Part shown: piece after piece, positions 7,184 to 15,065 of the stretch
Numbering within the stretch: position 1 is the first letter of the stretch
Layout of the letters: every line of letters starts with the position of its first letter
NCBI GenBank assembly: GCA_005881825.1
Contig: VBEO01000060.1
Coordinates: 1-36,045 of the forward strand
From: Chloroflexota bacterium
Lineage (GTDB): Bacteria > Chloroflexota > Dormibacteria > Dormibacterales > Dormibacteraceae
Length of the DNA: 36,045 nt
Direction of reading: 5' to 3'
Notes under the pieces: generated by a model
Database searches by the model: none
Told to the model about the DNA's origin: nothing
What the model saw: the letters and a program-made list of their open reading frames with translations, nothing else
Position numbers and translations under genes: made by a program

Positions 7184-8749
7184 CTAGGCGGGCACGTAGG
7201 AGACGCGCCTGCGCATCCAGACCAGCACCCCGATCCCGATCACGACCAGGGGCACCGCCAGCAGGGTGACGGCCGAGATCACGACCACGTCGAAGGTGGT
7301 CAGGAAGAGCGGCTCGGCGACCTGCTGCTTGGCCGGCAGCTTGATGAGCGCGTCATTGCCGGCCAGCCAGTCGAACGAGCCGAGCAGCAGCTGCAGGTTG
7401 TAGCCGGGCGCGTCGGGCGGCAGCGAGCGGTTCTCGGCAAAGGCGCTGGTGCCCACCAGGACCATGCGCATGGTCTTGCCGCCGGACGCCTTCTCGGCCG
7501 TCGCCATCATCGTGAAGGGCCCGCCGCGGTCGCCGCCCTGTCGGTCCAGTTTGTCGCGGGGCTGCACGATCTCGTAGGCGCCGGTCGAGGTCTGCGCCAG
7601 CGGCTTGACCAGGACCGCGGTCGCGCCCTGGCCCGAGATCGAGGTCGGCTGTGGGTAGAACGTGAAGCGGTTGTTGAGGTCGGAGGTGATCGGCGAGCCG
7701 CCGTACTGGCTGACCGCCGGCGCGGTGGCGTCGTTGTTGGCGACCAGGTTGGGATCGGTCTCGATCACCAGGCCACCGTCGAAGCGGACCTGGTAGGGCT
7801 GCAGCAGGCCGTTGGCCGATGCCTGCACGTTGCGGTCCTGCCAGGGATCGAAGGCGAAGATCAGGCGCCCGCCGCCGTCGACGTAAGCCTGGATCGCCCT
7901 CACGGCCGCGTCCGGCATCGCGCGCTGCAGGCCGACGACGGCCACGATGTCGCAGTCCGCAGCAATGCTGGTGGTTTCGGCCAGCACGAACTCGCGGGTC
8001 GTGAAGTTGTCGGTGGTGAGGTCGCTGCTGGCCTGTGAATAGCCGGTGACGCCGCTATCCCGGAGGTCGCGCTGGCCCTCGCCGCCGGCCCAGCAGATCA
8101 AGGGCGTGCGTGCCGCCTCCAGCTTGAGGATGGCGCCGGTGATGTTCGACTCGGTCTGCGAGCCCAGCGGCAGCACGATCGCCGGCTTGGTCTTGTACTG
8201 CACGGTGAGGCTGCCGTCGATCGTCACCCCCAGCCGGTTGGCGAGCGGCTGGTTGGTGTCGGGGTCCAGCCAGCGCACCTTGATGTGCGGCGAAGCCTTC
8301 TGGTACTCGGCCAGCAGCGTGGCGTCGTCGCGCCGCTCGGCCGTGTTCGAGCCGGGCCGGAAAAATCCGGTGATGGTGACGTCCGACCCCAGCTGCTGTA
8401 CCACCGCCAGGGACTTCGGAGAAAGCGTGTAGAGCCGGGCCCTTGTCAGATCCACGGAGAGGCCGCTCTGCGACGCCACCACGTTGGCCATGGCCAGGAT
8501 GCCCAGCACCACAGCGCTGACCAGCACTGAGAGGGTTCCGAAGCGGGCCTGCCGGCTGCGCGCCACCTGGACCACCGCTTTGGGGGCCAGGAGGCCGTAG
8601 CAGATGAGCAGTGCCACACCGGCGATCAGCAGGTAGGACACACTGCTCGAGAGGTCCCGCTCGACGACCACGAAACCTGCGGCCGTGAAAAGCAGGACCA
8701 CGCCCGCCACCAGGCAGGCCACGGCGACGGTGCGATCCAGGTGCCTCAC
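7184..8749 (-). CDS. GldG-like ABC exporter auxiliary membrane protein
   Basis: 521 residues from GTG 8749, whose bases overlap the permease stop as GTGA; a longer reading frame upstream is not coding. There are three N-terminal membrane helices (about 7-27, 36-55, 71-91), then a large extracytoplasmic part that begins with the family's SVDLTRARLYTLSPKS segment and continues with a GldG/IFT52-like domain (IVAVVGLQRAMPDAAVRAIQAY, then GGGRLIFAFDP). A C-terminal helix (about 485-510) ends in a basic tail. In Bacteroidetes, GldA-F-G form an ABC system needed for gliding. In non-gliding bacteria the same trio occurs with unknown cargo, which is the likely case here. Confidence 0.9.
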   Translation of the reverse strand: MRHLDRTVAVACLVAGVVLLFTAAGFVVVERDLSSSVSYLLIAGVALLICYGLLAPKAVVQVARSRQARFGTLSVLVSAVVLGILAMANVVASQSGLSVDLTRARLYTLSPKSLAVVQQLGSDVTITGFFRPGSNTAERRDDATLLAEYQKASPHIKVRWLDPDTNQPLANRLGVTIDGSLTVQYKTKPAIVLPLGSQTESNITGAILKLEAARTPLICWAGGEGQRDLRDSGVTGYSQASSDLTTDNFTTREFVLAETTSIAADCDIVAVVGLQRAMPDAAVRAIQAYVDGGGRLIFAFDPWQDRNVQASANGLLQPYQVRFDGGLVIETDPNLVANNDATAPAVSQYGGSPITSDLNNRFTFYPQPTSISGQGATAVLVKPLAQTSTGAYEIVQPRDKLDRQGGDRGGPFTMMATAEKASGGKTMRMVLVGTSAFAENRSLPPDAPGYNLQLLLGSFDWLAGNDALIKLPAKQQVAEPLFLTTFDVVVISAVTLLAVPLVVIGIGVLVWMRRRVSYVPA

Positions 8750-9678
8750 CGCCAGCGCCTCGATTCCAGGACGCGGACGCTGAGGAAGAGCGCGCCCACG
8801 GTCACGGTCAGGAAGTACACGAGGTCGCCGGCCACCAAGCGGCCCTGGTTGAAGCTGGCGAAGTGGTCGTAGGCGCCGAGGTACTGGCTGATGTCCGCCA
8901 ATGGAGAGGGCAGGAAGGTGCCCAGGCCGAGCAGGAACACCAGCGTCAGCGTCACCACCAGGCCCACGAAGGCAGCCACGATCTGGTTCTGGGTGAGGCT
9001 GGAGCAGAGCAGCCCGATCGCCAGCAGCGCGGCAGCTTCGAAGAGGAGCCCGAGATAGCCGGCCAGGGTGGCGCCCAGGTCGAGATTGCCGATCGACAGC
9101 GGGAGGCCTCCGACCGAGACCACCTGGTGCGTGGGCTCGTAGTAGACGATCACGGCCGCGAACAGGAACAGGAAGGCGGTGATGGCGAGGAAAAACAGAA
9201 AGGCGCCCAACCACTTGCCGAGCACCACTTCCCAGTCGCGCACCGGCGAGGTGAGCAGCAGCTCGAGGGTGCCTGTGCGCCGTTCCTCGGCGACCAGGCG
9301 CATGGTGAAGAACGGGGCCATGAACGCCAGCAGGTACGCCAGCCCGCCGTACACCCGGTCCATGGCGATGGGCACGCCGCTGAGCACCGCCGGCAAGAAC
9401 GCGAACACGCTGACCAGGGGCACCATGAGGGCCGCGATCACGTAGCCGATCGGGGACACGAAGTAGGACGTGACCTCGCGCCAGGCCAGCGCCGCCACCT
9501 TGGAGATCCCAGATTCCCACAGCAAACCACCTCCCCGCGAGGCGGGGAGGTCGCTCTCCCGTTCAGGGAGAGCGGGTGGGGCCGGAGGCTGAGGCACCGC
9601 GGCGGGCACCATGGCTTTCGGCTTGCGTGGCCGAGGCTTGGCGGCCTGGGCGCGCCGCGCCCGCGGTTTCTCAGCCAA
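8746..9678 (-). CDS. ABC-2 type permease (GldF-like)
   Basis: 310 residues. From about residue 58 it is a standard ABC-2 exporter permease with six helices. It includes the diagnostic cytoplasmic motif LVAEERRTGTLELLLTSPV and FFTMR just before it. The first 55 residues are unusual: a basic, Ala/Pro/Arg-rich tail followed by residues 33-50 encoded by an inverted-repeat element (see 9529-9581). The conserved protein starts around ISKVAALAWREVTSYF, so the native start may have been nearer residue 58, with the repeat creating the longer N-terminus. The 5' end overlaps the ATPase gene by eight bases and the 3' end overlaps the GldG-like gene, so this is an operon. Confidence 0.92.
   Translation of the reverse strand: MAEKPRARRAQAAKPRPRKPKAMVPAAVPQPPAPPALPERESDLPASRGGGLLWESGISKVAALAWREVTSYFVSPIGYVIAALMVPLVSVFAFLPAVLSGVPIAMDRVYGGLAYLLAFMAPFFTMRLVAEERRTGTLELLLTSPVRDWEVVLGKWLGAFLFFLAITAFLFLFAAVIVYYEPTHQVVSVGGLPLSIGNLDLGATLAGYLGLLFEAAALLAIGLLCSSLTQNQIVAAFVGLVVTLTLVFLLGLGTFLPSPLADISQYLGAYDHFASFNQGRLVAGDLVYFLTVTVGALFLSVRVLESRRWR
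9529..9581. repeat. Two-hairpin dispersed repeat, copy A, inside the permease gene
   Basis: Two perfect hairpins sit back to back. ACCTCCCCGC (9529-9538) pairs with GCGGGGAGGT (9542-9551). CGCTCTCCC (9552-9560) pairs with GGGAGAGCG (9566-9574). GGTGGGG follows. The same order of CCTCCC hairpin, second hairpin and GGTGGGG occurs at 23346-23396 with different stem bases, as expected of a structured repeat family. Here it is translated in frame as permease residues 33-50. Confidence 0.7.
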
Positions 9679-10633
9679 CCGGCACCTCCTCGGACGCGGT
9701 CAGCTCCAGGAAGATGTCCTCCAGCGAGAGCTGCCGTGACTGCAGCTGGCGCAGCCCCTGGCCGCCCTTGACCACGGCCTTGGCGAGAGCGTCCTGTAGG
9801 TCCTTGCGGCGCCCGGTGACCAGCACCTCCCAGGACCCGTCCTCGGTCGGATTGACGGTGACCGACTCCACCCCACGCACCTTCTCGACCACGGCCAGGA
9901 TCCGGTCCCGGTCGCCGATGACGTGGAGCTCGACCTGGGTCGCCCGGTCCTGGCTAAGGCGCTTGCCGAGGTTGCCGGGGGCGTCGTCGGCGACCAGCCG
10001 GCCCTGGTTGATGATCACCACCCGCTCGCAGGTCGCGCTGACCTCGGACAGGATGTGGCTGCTGAGGATCACCGTGTGCCGGCGCCCCAGCTCCACGATC
10101 AGCGCCCGTGTCTCCCGGGTCTGGCCGGGGTCGAGGCCGCTGGTGGGCTCGTCGAGGATCAGCACGTCGGGGTCATGGACCACGGCCTGCGCCAGCCCCA
10201 CCCGCTGTCTCAGGCCCTTCGAGAGCCGGCCGATGATGTCCCGGCGCCGGGCCTGTAGCCCGCAGGACTCGATGGCAAAGTCGATGCGGTCCGCCTGACG
10301 GCGCGGATGCACGCCCCGCAGGCGGCACATCAGGCGCAGGTAGTCGGCCACCCGCATCTCGCTGTACAGGGGCGTGGACTCGGGCAGGTAGCCGATGCGG
10401 AGGCGCGACTCGACCGGGCTTTCGAAGACGTCGTGGCCGGCGATGCTGGCACGTCCCGAGCTGGCCGACAGGTAGCCGGTGAGGATGCGCATGGTCGTGG
10501 ACTTTCCCGCGCCGTTGGGACCGAGGAACCCCAGGACCTGCCCGCGGGGAACCGAAAAAGTGACGTCCGCGATCGCGAGCCGCTCGTCGTAGTACTTGGT
10601 CAGCCCCTCGACTTCGATCACGCGGCGCACCAT
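9671..10633 (-). CDS. ABC transporter ATPase (GldA-like)
   Basis: 320 residues from ATG 10633. An upstream GTG-type extension is rejected because the ABC fold begins with VRRVIEVEGLTKYY. Walker A GPNGAGKST is at 38-46, signature LSKGLRQ at 137-143, Walker B VLILDEP at 157-163 and the H-loop histidine at about 193. A C-terminal beta domain (residues 220-310) ends in the QLSLEDIFLELT segment typical of exporter ATPases. It energises the ABC-2 permease encoded next. No good ribosome-binding site precedes the ATG (CCCTCCC instead), so it may be leaderless or start at a nearby GTG. It is the first gene of the exporter operon. Confidence 0.95.
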   Translation of the reverse strand: MVRRVIEVEGLTKYYDERLAIADVTFSVPRGQVLGFLGPNGAGKSTTMRILTGYLSASSGRASIAGHDVFESPVESRLRIGYLPESTPLYSEMRVADYLRLMCRLRGVHPRRQADRIDFAIESCGLQARRRDIIGRLSKGLRQRVGLAQAVVHDPDVLILDEPTSGLDPGQTRETRALIVELGRRHTVILSSHILSEVSATCERVVIINQGRLVADDAPGNLGKRLSQDRATQVELHVIGDRDRILAVVEKVRGVESVTVNPTEDGSWEVLVTGRRKDLQDALAKAVVKGGQGLRQLQSRQLSLEDIFLELTASEEVPVG

Positions 10634-10937
10634 TCTAGGGAGGGGCTGGCGGCGGGCGGCGGCCTGCCTGCCAGCTCCGCCCGAGTGACCGGTCGGGCCG
10701 AACCGTCCGTGCAAACGTTGAAGGCCCTAACCCCCGCGTCGCGGACCGCCTGGCGCTGTCCGATTTCGACATCGAGGCGCAGCAAGAGCCGATCCGCGAC
10801 CTCAAATGTTTTCGCCGGAATTTTCTTATTGGGGCTCGGATTCTGCATGCGTCTGCTAAGGTGCCGCGCAAATTCAACTGCGGCCAGATCGCGGCGATTC
10901 ATCGCGCGCACCGCGCCGATGATCCCGATCGCGGGGG
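10634..10937. other. Divergent intergenic region with a doubtful small reading frame
   Basis: About 300 bases separate the divergent ABC ATPase and phosphoesterase genes. The stretch 10800-10860 is noticeably richer in A+T than its surroundings and is the likely promoter zone, but I could not place convincing -35/-10 boxes. A minus-strand reading frame from ATG 10902 to 10618 (94 residues) overlaps the ATPase start by 16 bases. Its codon third positions are far less GC-rich than neighbouring genes and it matches nothing I know, so I do not call it a gene. Confidence 0.4.
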
Positions 10938-12578
10938 ATGTTCACGTTGCATACACCAACCGATACTGCTTCGCGTCTTCAAACCAAGACCCCAAGTCCT
11001 CACCACTACGTGAGATGGCGTCAATTGCTCAGCGCCGGCATCGCAATTGCCGGCTTGGGGCTCATAACTCAAGGTTCAGTCGGCGTCACTCCGCGACTGG
11101 TGGGCGCTTCGGGAGTGCCCGCCTTCGATCACATCTTCATCGTGATCATGGAGAACACGTCGGCTGGCAGCATCGTCGGCAACACCACGCAAGCCCCGTA
11201 CATCAACAGCCTGGCCCGCCAATACGCCTATTCCGCCAACTATTCGGCAATCACGCACCCGAGCCTTCCCAACTACCTCGCGCTGACCGGCGGCAGCGCC
11301 TTCGGGATCACCAGTGACTGCAGCCCGCTCTCCTGTCCCGTCAACGCGCCGAATATCGGCGATCGCCTAACCGCCTCCGGCAAGACCTGGAAGGCCTACA
11401 TGGAAGACATGCCGGTAACTTGCGGCACCACGGATTCGTATCCGTATGCCGTCAAGCACGATCCGTTCGTCTACTACCGCGATATCGGCGGAAATGCAGC
11501 GCTCTGCGGGAGCCATGTGCAGCCGTTCGCCCGGATGGCTTCGGACCTGCAGACCGCCTCGTCCACGCCGGCCTATGCCTGGGTCACCCCCAACTTGTGC
11601 CACGACATGCACGACTGCTCGATCAAAACAGGCGATGACTGGCTCAGCCTGCAAATCCCGTCGATACTCAACTCACCAGCGTTCACTCAGCAGAACTCGC
11701 TGCTGCTCATCACCTGGGACGAAGATGACTCTTCCGGTGCCAATCAGGTCGATTTGATCGCGGTCGGCTCCGCTGTAAAGCGTGGCTACGTGTCCAGCGC
11801 TCCCGCGAATCACTATTCCCTGCTGCGAACGGTGGAGGCTGCATGGGGTCTTTCGCCGCTCACCGCCAACGACGGTGGTGCTTCCTCACTTGACGATCTC
11901 TTCGTGGGTTCGACTCCAACCCCCGGCCCGACTCCGAGCCCGAGCCCGCCGCCCACCGGTGGCTACAACATCCTCACGTCATTTGGCGGCATTTATTCGT
12001 TCGGGAATGCGACCTATTACGGCAACCTCATAGACCATGGGTACCCGGGTCCCGCCGTCGGGCTGGCGGAGACGCAGAGGGGACACGGCTACGAGATCCT
12101 GAACACATCCGGAGCCATCTACTCGTTCGGCGACGCCGGGTACTTCGGCAGCCTGCTCGATCACCACTATCCCGGTCGAGGGGTGGCCATCTCGATGACG
12201 CCAAGCGGTGGCGGATACGCCATCCTGACGGCTGCCGGTGCAATCTACAGCTTCGGAGATGCCGGTTATTTCGGAAACTTGCTCGACCACGGATACCCCG
12301 GTCCCGCGGTCAGCTTGGCGTACACCGCGAGCGGTCACGGATATTGGATTCTTACCGCGAGCGGCGCCATCTACTCATTCGGTGACGCCCTCTATCACGG
12401 AAATCTGCTCGACCATGGCTATCCCGGGCCGGCGACAGGCATGGCGACCAGCCCGCAGGGCTACTCCATCCTGACCCAAGCCGGCGCCATCTACTCGTTT
12501 GGAGACGCCGTTTATCACGGCAATCTTCTCGACCACGGCTACCCGGGGCCGGCCGTCGCCATGGCGGCGACACCGTGA
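10938..12578 (+). CDS. Secreted phosphoesterase (AcpA/PLC-like, alkaline-phosphatase superfamily) with C-terminal IYSFGDA repeats
   Basis: 546 residues. A signal or anchor helix lies at about 28-50. Residues about 60-318 form a phosphoesterase-family (PF04185-like) domain: IFIVIMENTSAGSIVGN with the metal-ligand Glu/Asn, THPSLPNYLALTGG with the likely nucleophile region, and LLLITWDEDDSSG with further metal ligands. Relatives cleave phosphate esters or phospholipids outside the cell. A Pro-rich linker (TPTPGPTPSPSPPPTGG) joins this to five copies of a roughly 42-residue repeat. Start ATG 10938 follows GGGGG. Codon choice is less GC-biased than in neighbouring housekeeping genes, hinting at different ancestry. 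The repeats probably bind a surface or glycan, but that is inference. Confidence 0.88.
   Translation: MFTLHTPTDTASRLQTKTPSPHHYVRWRQLLSAGIAIAGLGLITQGSVGVTPRLVGASGVPAFDHIFIVIMENTSAGSIVGNTTQAPYINSLARQYAYSANYSAITHPSLPNYLALTGGSAFGITSDCSPLSCPVNAPNIGDRLTASGKTWKAYMEDMPVTCGTTDSYPYAVKHDPFVYYRDIGGNAALCGSHVQPFARMASDLQTASSTPAYAWVTPNLCHDMHDCSIKTGDDWLSLQIPSILNSPAFTQQNSLLLITWDEDDSSGANQVDLIAVGSAVKRGYVSSAPANHYSLLRTVEAAWGLSPLTANDGGASSLDDLFVGSTPTPGPTPSPSPPPTGGYNILTSFGGIYSFGNATYYGNLIDHGYPGPAVGLAETQRGHGYEILNTSGAIYSFGDAGYFGSLLDHHYPGRGVAISMTPSGGGYAILTAAGAIYSFGDAGYFGNLLDHGYPGPAVSLAYTASGHGYWILTASGAIYSFGDALYHGNLLDHGYPGPATGMATSPQGYSILTQAGAIYSFGDAVYHGNLLDHGYPGPAVAMAATP
11959..12578 (+). repeat. Five tandem ~126-bp repeats encoding a GY-IL-GAIYSFGDA-LLDHGYPGPA module
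   Basis: Five copies encode the pattern G-Y-x-I-L, then GAIYSFGDA, then Y-x-G-N-LLDHGYPGP. The first copy is the most diverged (GGIYSFGNA), copies 3-5 are the most alike, and the protein ends exactly at the end of the fifth copy. Each unit resembles the GYW..GGIFSFGDA repeats found in actinobacterial secreted proteins, which I take to be propeller-like. Confidence 0.85.
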
Positions 12579-12673
12579 TCACCGCCGAGTGCTCACACTG
12601 AAAACGTAGGATCGACTCGCAGGCGGATGCGAGCGCCGCGGGCACCCGCCCAGCATCGATGGGAGGTGTCGCG

Positions 12674-13126
<453 letters not shown>

Positions 13127-13143
13127 ACCATGCCCGCCTCAGG

Positions 13144-13899
13144 TTGAGCGCGTCGATCGTCGCGATCGGGGATGAACTGCTGGCGGGGTTCACCCTCGAC
13201 ACCAACTCGCACTGGCTGGCTGAGCGCCTCCGCCTGCTGGGTTTTCCACTGCTCCGCATGAGCACGGTGCGCGACCGGGAGTCCGAGATCGTGGCTGCCC
13301 TGCGCCGCGACATTGAGGAGCCTGAGATCAGCGAGATCTTCTGCTGCGGCGGGCTGGGCCCCACCCCTGACGACCGCACCTTCGCCGCCGTGGCCGTGGC
13401 GCTGGAACGCGAGCTGGTGATCGAGGAGTCGGTCCGCGCCCGAATCGAGAACCGGGTGATCCGCATGTACGAGGCCGGCCTCCTGGACAGCGCCGAGCTG
13501 ACCGAGGGCAACCTGCGCATGGCGCGCATACCGGCCGGTCCCAGCGAAGTCTTCCGCAACCGCCGCGGCATGGCCCCCGCCCTGCTCTACGAGCTGGAGG
13601 GGACGCGCCTGTTCGTCCTCCCTGGCGTGCCGCTGGAGCTGAAAGGCGTCTTCGCCGAGGAGATCGAGCCGCGACACCTGGCCGGGCGTACCGCCTCAGC
13701 GGTGCGCGAGCTCCGATTCCAGTTCGCCGTCGAAGCCCGCTTCTACCCGGTCCTGCGCGAGCTCGAGCAGTCGCACCCAAGGGTGTCGGTCGGCTCCTAC
13801 CCCAACTTCGAGACCAAGGAGCTGGTGATCCGCTGCCTGGGCCAGGACGAAAAGGAGGTCGCCGAAGCGGCCGCGGTCGTGGCCCGCCGGATGGCGTGA
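13144..13899 (+). CDS. CinA/MoaB-type molybdopterin-binding domain protein
   Basis: 251 residues from a TTG at 13144; an ATG just upstream is closed by a stop after six codons. The N-terminal half is the MoCF-binding fold of CinA (competence/damage-inducible protein A N-terminal domain): SASIVAIGDELLAGFTLDTNS at the start, then the nucleotide-loop CGGLGPTPDD at about 76-85, and LPGVPLELKGVF at about 155-166. CinA N-domains hydrolyse ADP-ribose or related nucleotides in some bacteria. The C-terminal nicotinamide-nucleotide amidase domain of full CinA is absent, so this is the short form. The stop overlaps the next gene as GTGA. Confidence 0.85.
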   Translation: MSASIVAIGDELLAGFTLDTNSHWLAERLRLLGFPLLRMSTVRDRESEIVAALRRDIEEPEISEIFCCGGLGPTPDDRTFAAVAVALERELVIEESVRARIENRVIRMYEAGLLDSAELTEGNLRMARIPAGPSEVFRNRRGMAPALLYELEGTRLFVLPGVPLELKGVFAEEIEPRHLAGRTASAVRELRFQFAVEARFYPVLRELEQSHPRVSVGSYPNFETKELVIRCLGQDEKEVAEAAAVVARRMA

Positions 13900-14345
13900 A
13901 CATCTCGGTCTGCCCGGCGGACACCGTGGACGCGCCCGCCGACGTGGTCTGGCGGACTCTTACTCGGGACTACCCGGGCTGGATCGGCGGCGAGGTCCGC
14001 TCCGTCGCACCGCCGGGGCCGATGGCGCCAGGCCAGGTGATACAGCTGGTCACGCGGGAGCTGGGCCTCGGCTTCCGCGTGCGCGTCGAGATTGGCAGCG
14101 TTGACGTGGACAGGCGCCGCGTGGGCATGGACATCCGGCTTCCCTTCGGTGTCATGAACCACGAGCTGGTCACCGTCGATCCCACCGCCGCTGGAGGTGC
14201 GCTGGTCCGCTTCAATTGAGACTTCGCCCTCCCGCCCGGGTGGCGGGGCCGGGTGCTGGCGACGCTGCTGGGGCGCAGCTTCCGCACAGGCCCCTCCGAA
14301 GGCCTGGCGGCGCTCAAACGTGCGGCTGAGAACGCCGCGCGCTGA
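13896..14345 (+). pseudogene. SRPBCC (START-like) family gene interrupted by an in-frame TGA
   Basis: GTG 13896 overlaps the CinA-like stop. The first 107 codons encode a START/polyketide-cyclase-like ligand-binding fold (VDAPADVVWRTLTRDYPGW, then GSVDVDRRRVGMDIRLPFGV and GALVRFN). TGA at 14217-14219 then ends the frame. Reading through it continues with a perfectly typical family C-terminus, DFALPPGWRGRVLATLLG then RSFRTGPSEGLAALKRAAENA, to a TGA at 14343-14345. A single substitution (for example from TGG or TGC) or a sequencing error is the simplest explanation; UGA readthrough is the alternative. The last 32 bases overlap the convergent cyclo-ligase gene. Confidence 0.75.
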
Positions 14346-15060
14346 GCTCGGCCAGCAACGGCACCTCGGCGATCTTCTGCGGCTCCAGGTGCTCCCAGAT
14401 GATGCCGGGGGTGCGCTTGCGGGCGCCGGTGCGATAGACGCGCTCCGGCGTCACCACCAGGTCGACCCGGAAGTCGTGCTCGGTCTCGGGCAGCTCCTCG
14501 TCCAGGACCTGCAGCGCGTGCACGGTGGTGGCGATCACCGTCGACTCGTCGACGAGGCCGGCCTCGACCAGCAGCGCCAGCTCCAGGTCGGAGAAGCCGC
14601 CGCCCTTCCCCACGCGCACGCCCGCGGTGTTGACGGCGACGACGCCGCAGACCACCAGGTCGATCCGCTGCATCTCCGCCACCGCCGTGGGCTGGCCATG
14701 GCGGGCGGCGTGCGTGATGGACACGGCCCGCCGGGGCAGGATCTCCTGGCGCTCCAGGCGCTCGGGGTCGAGGCGCAGGAAAGGTCGAGGGCTGGCCAGC
14801 CTGGGCACCGCCATGTAGAGCAGCTTGCCGGCGGCCAGGGCTGCCGCCCGGACCGGCAGCTGAGGCGAATCCGGATTGCACTTGACCGTGCGCGCCGACG
14901 TCCATTCCGGGAGCTCGGAGAGGCGGTGAGCAGCCGCCTCGGCGCCAACGAAGTTGGGGATCCGGCCGATGGCACCCGGGAAGCGGGCCGCGCCCTGGCG
15001 CTCCATCCGCTCCCAGACCCGGGCGCGGACGGCCTGCTTGGCGCCGCCTACCGCACCCAG
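14314..15060 (-). CDS. 5-formyltetrahydrofolate cyclo-ligase family protein
   Basis: About 248 residues of the MTHFS-like family. GRIPNFVGAEAAAHRLSELPEW near the N-terminus, NPDSPQLPVRAAALAAGKLLYMAVPRL, the nucleotide-binding GVRVGKGGGFSDLE and the final DLVVTPERV are all seen. Authentic MTHFS makes 5,10-methenyl-THF from 5-formyl-THF using ATP; this longer subfamily may act on another substrate. Homology reaches back to KQAVRARVW, but no ATG, GTG or TTG is found in frame there. I place the start at CTG 15060. The first standard start is ATG 15006, which would remove the conserved opening. The gene follows the enoyl-CoA hydratase stop by five bases. Confidence 0.8.
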   Translation of the reverse strand: MGAVGGAKQAVRARVWERMERQGAARFPGAIGRIPNFVGAEAAAHRLSELPEWTSARTVKCNPDSPQLPVRAAALAAGKLLYMAVPRLASPRPFLRLDPERLERQEILPRRAVSITHAARHGQPTAVAEMQRIDLVVCGVVAVNTAGVRVGKGGGFSDLELALLVEAGLVDESTVIATTVHALQVLDEELPETEHDFRVDLVVTPERVYRTGARKRTPGIIWEHLEPQKIAEVPLLAELSARRSQPHV

Positions 15061-15065
15061 GGCCG

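Noticed and set aside
10618..10911. Minus-strand small reading frame upstream of the ABC ATPase
   Set aside because: Third codon positions are far less GC-rich than real genes here and no family is recognised.
14217..14250. Selenocysteine insertion at the SRPBCC UGA
   Set aside because: A stem of suitable spacing exists, but GC-rich stems are common here, the family has no catalytic Sec/Cys at this place and no selenocysteine genes are in view; kept only as an alternative to mutation.
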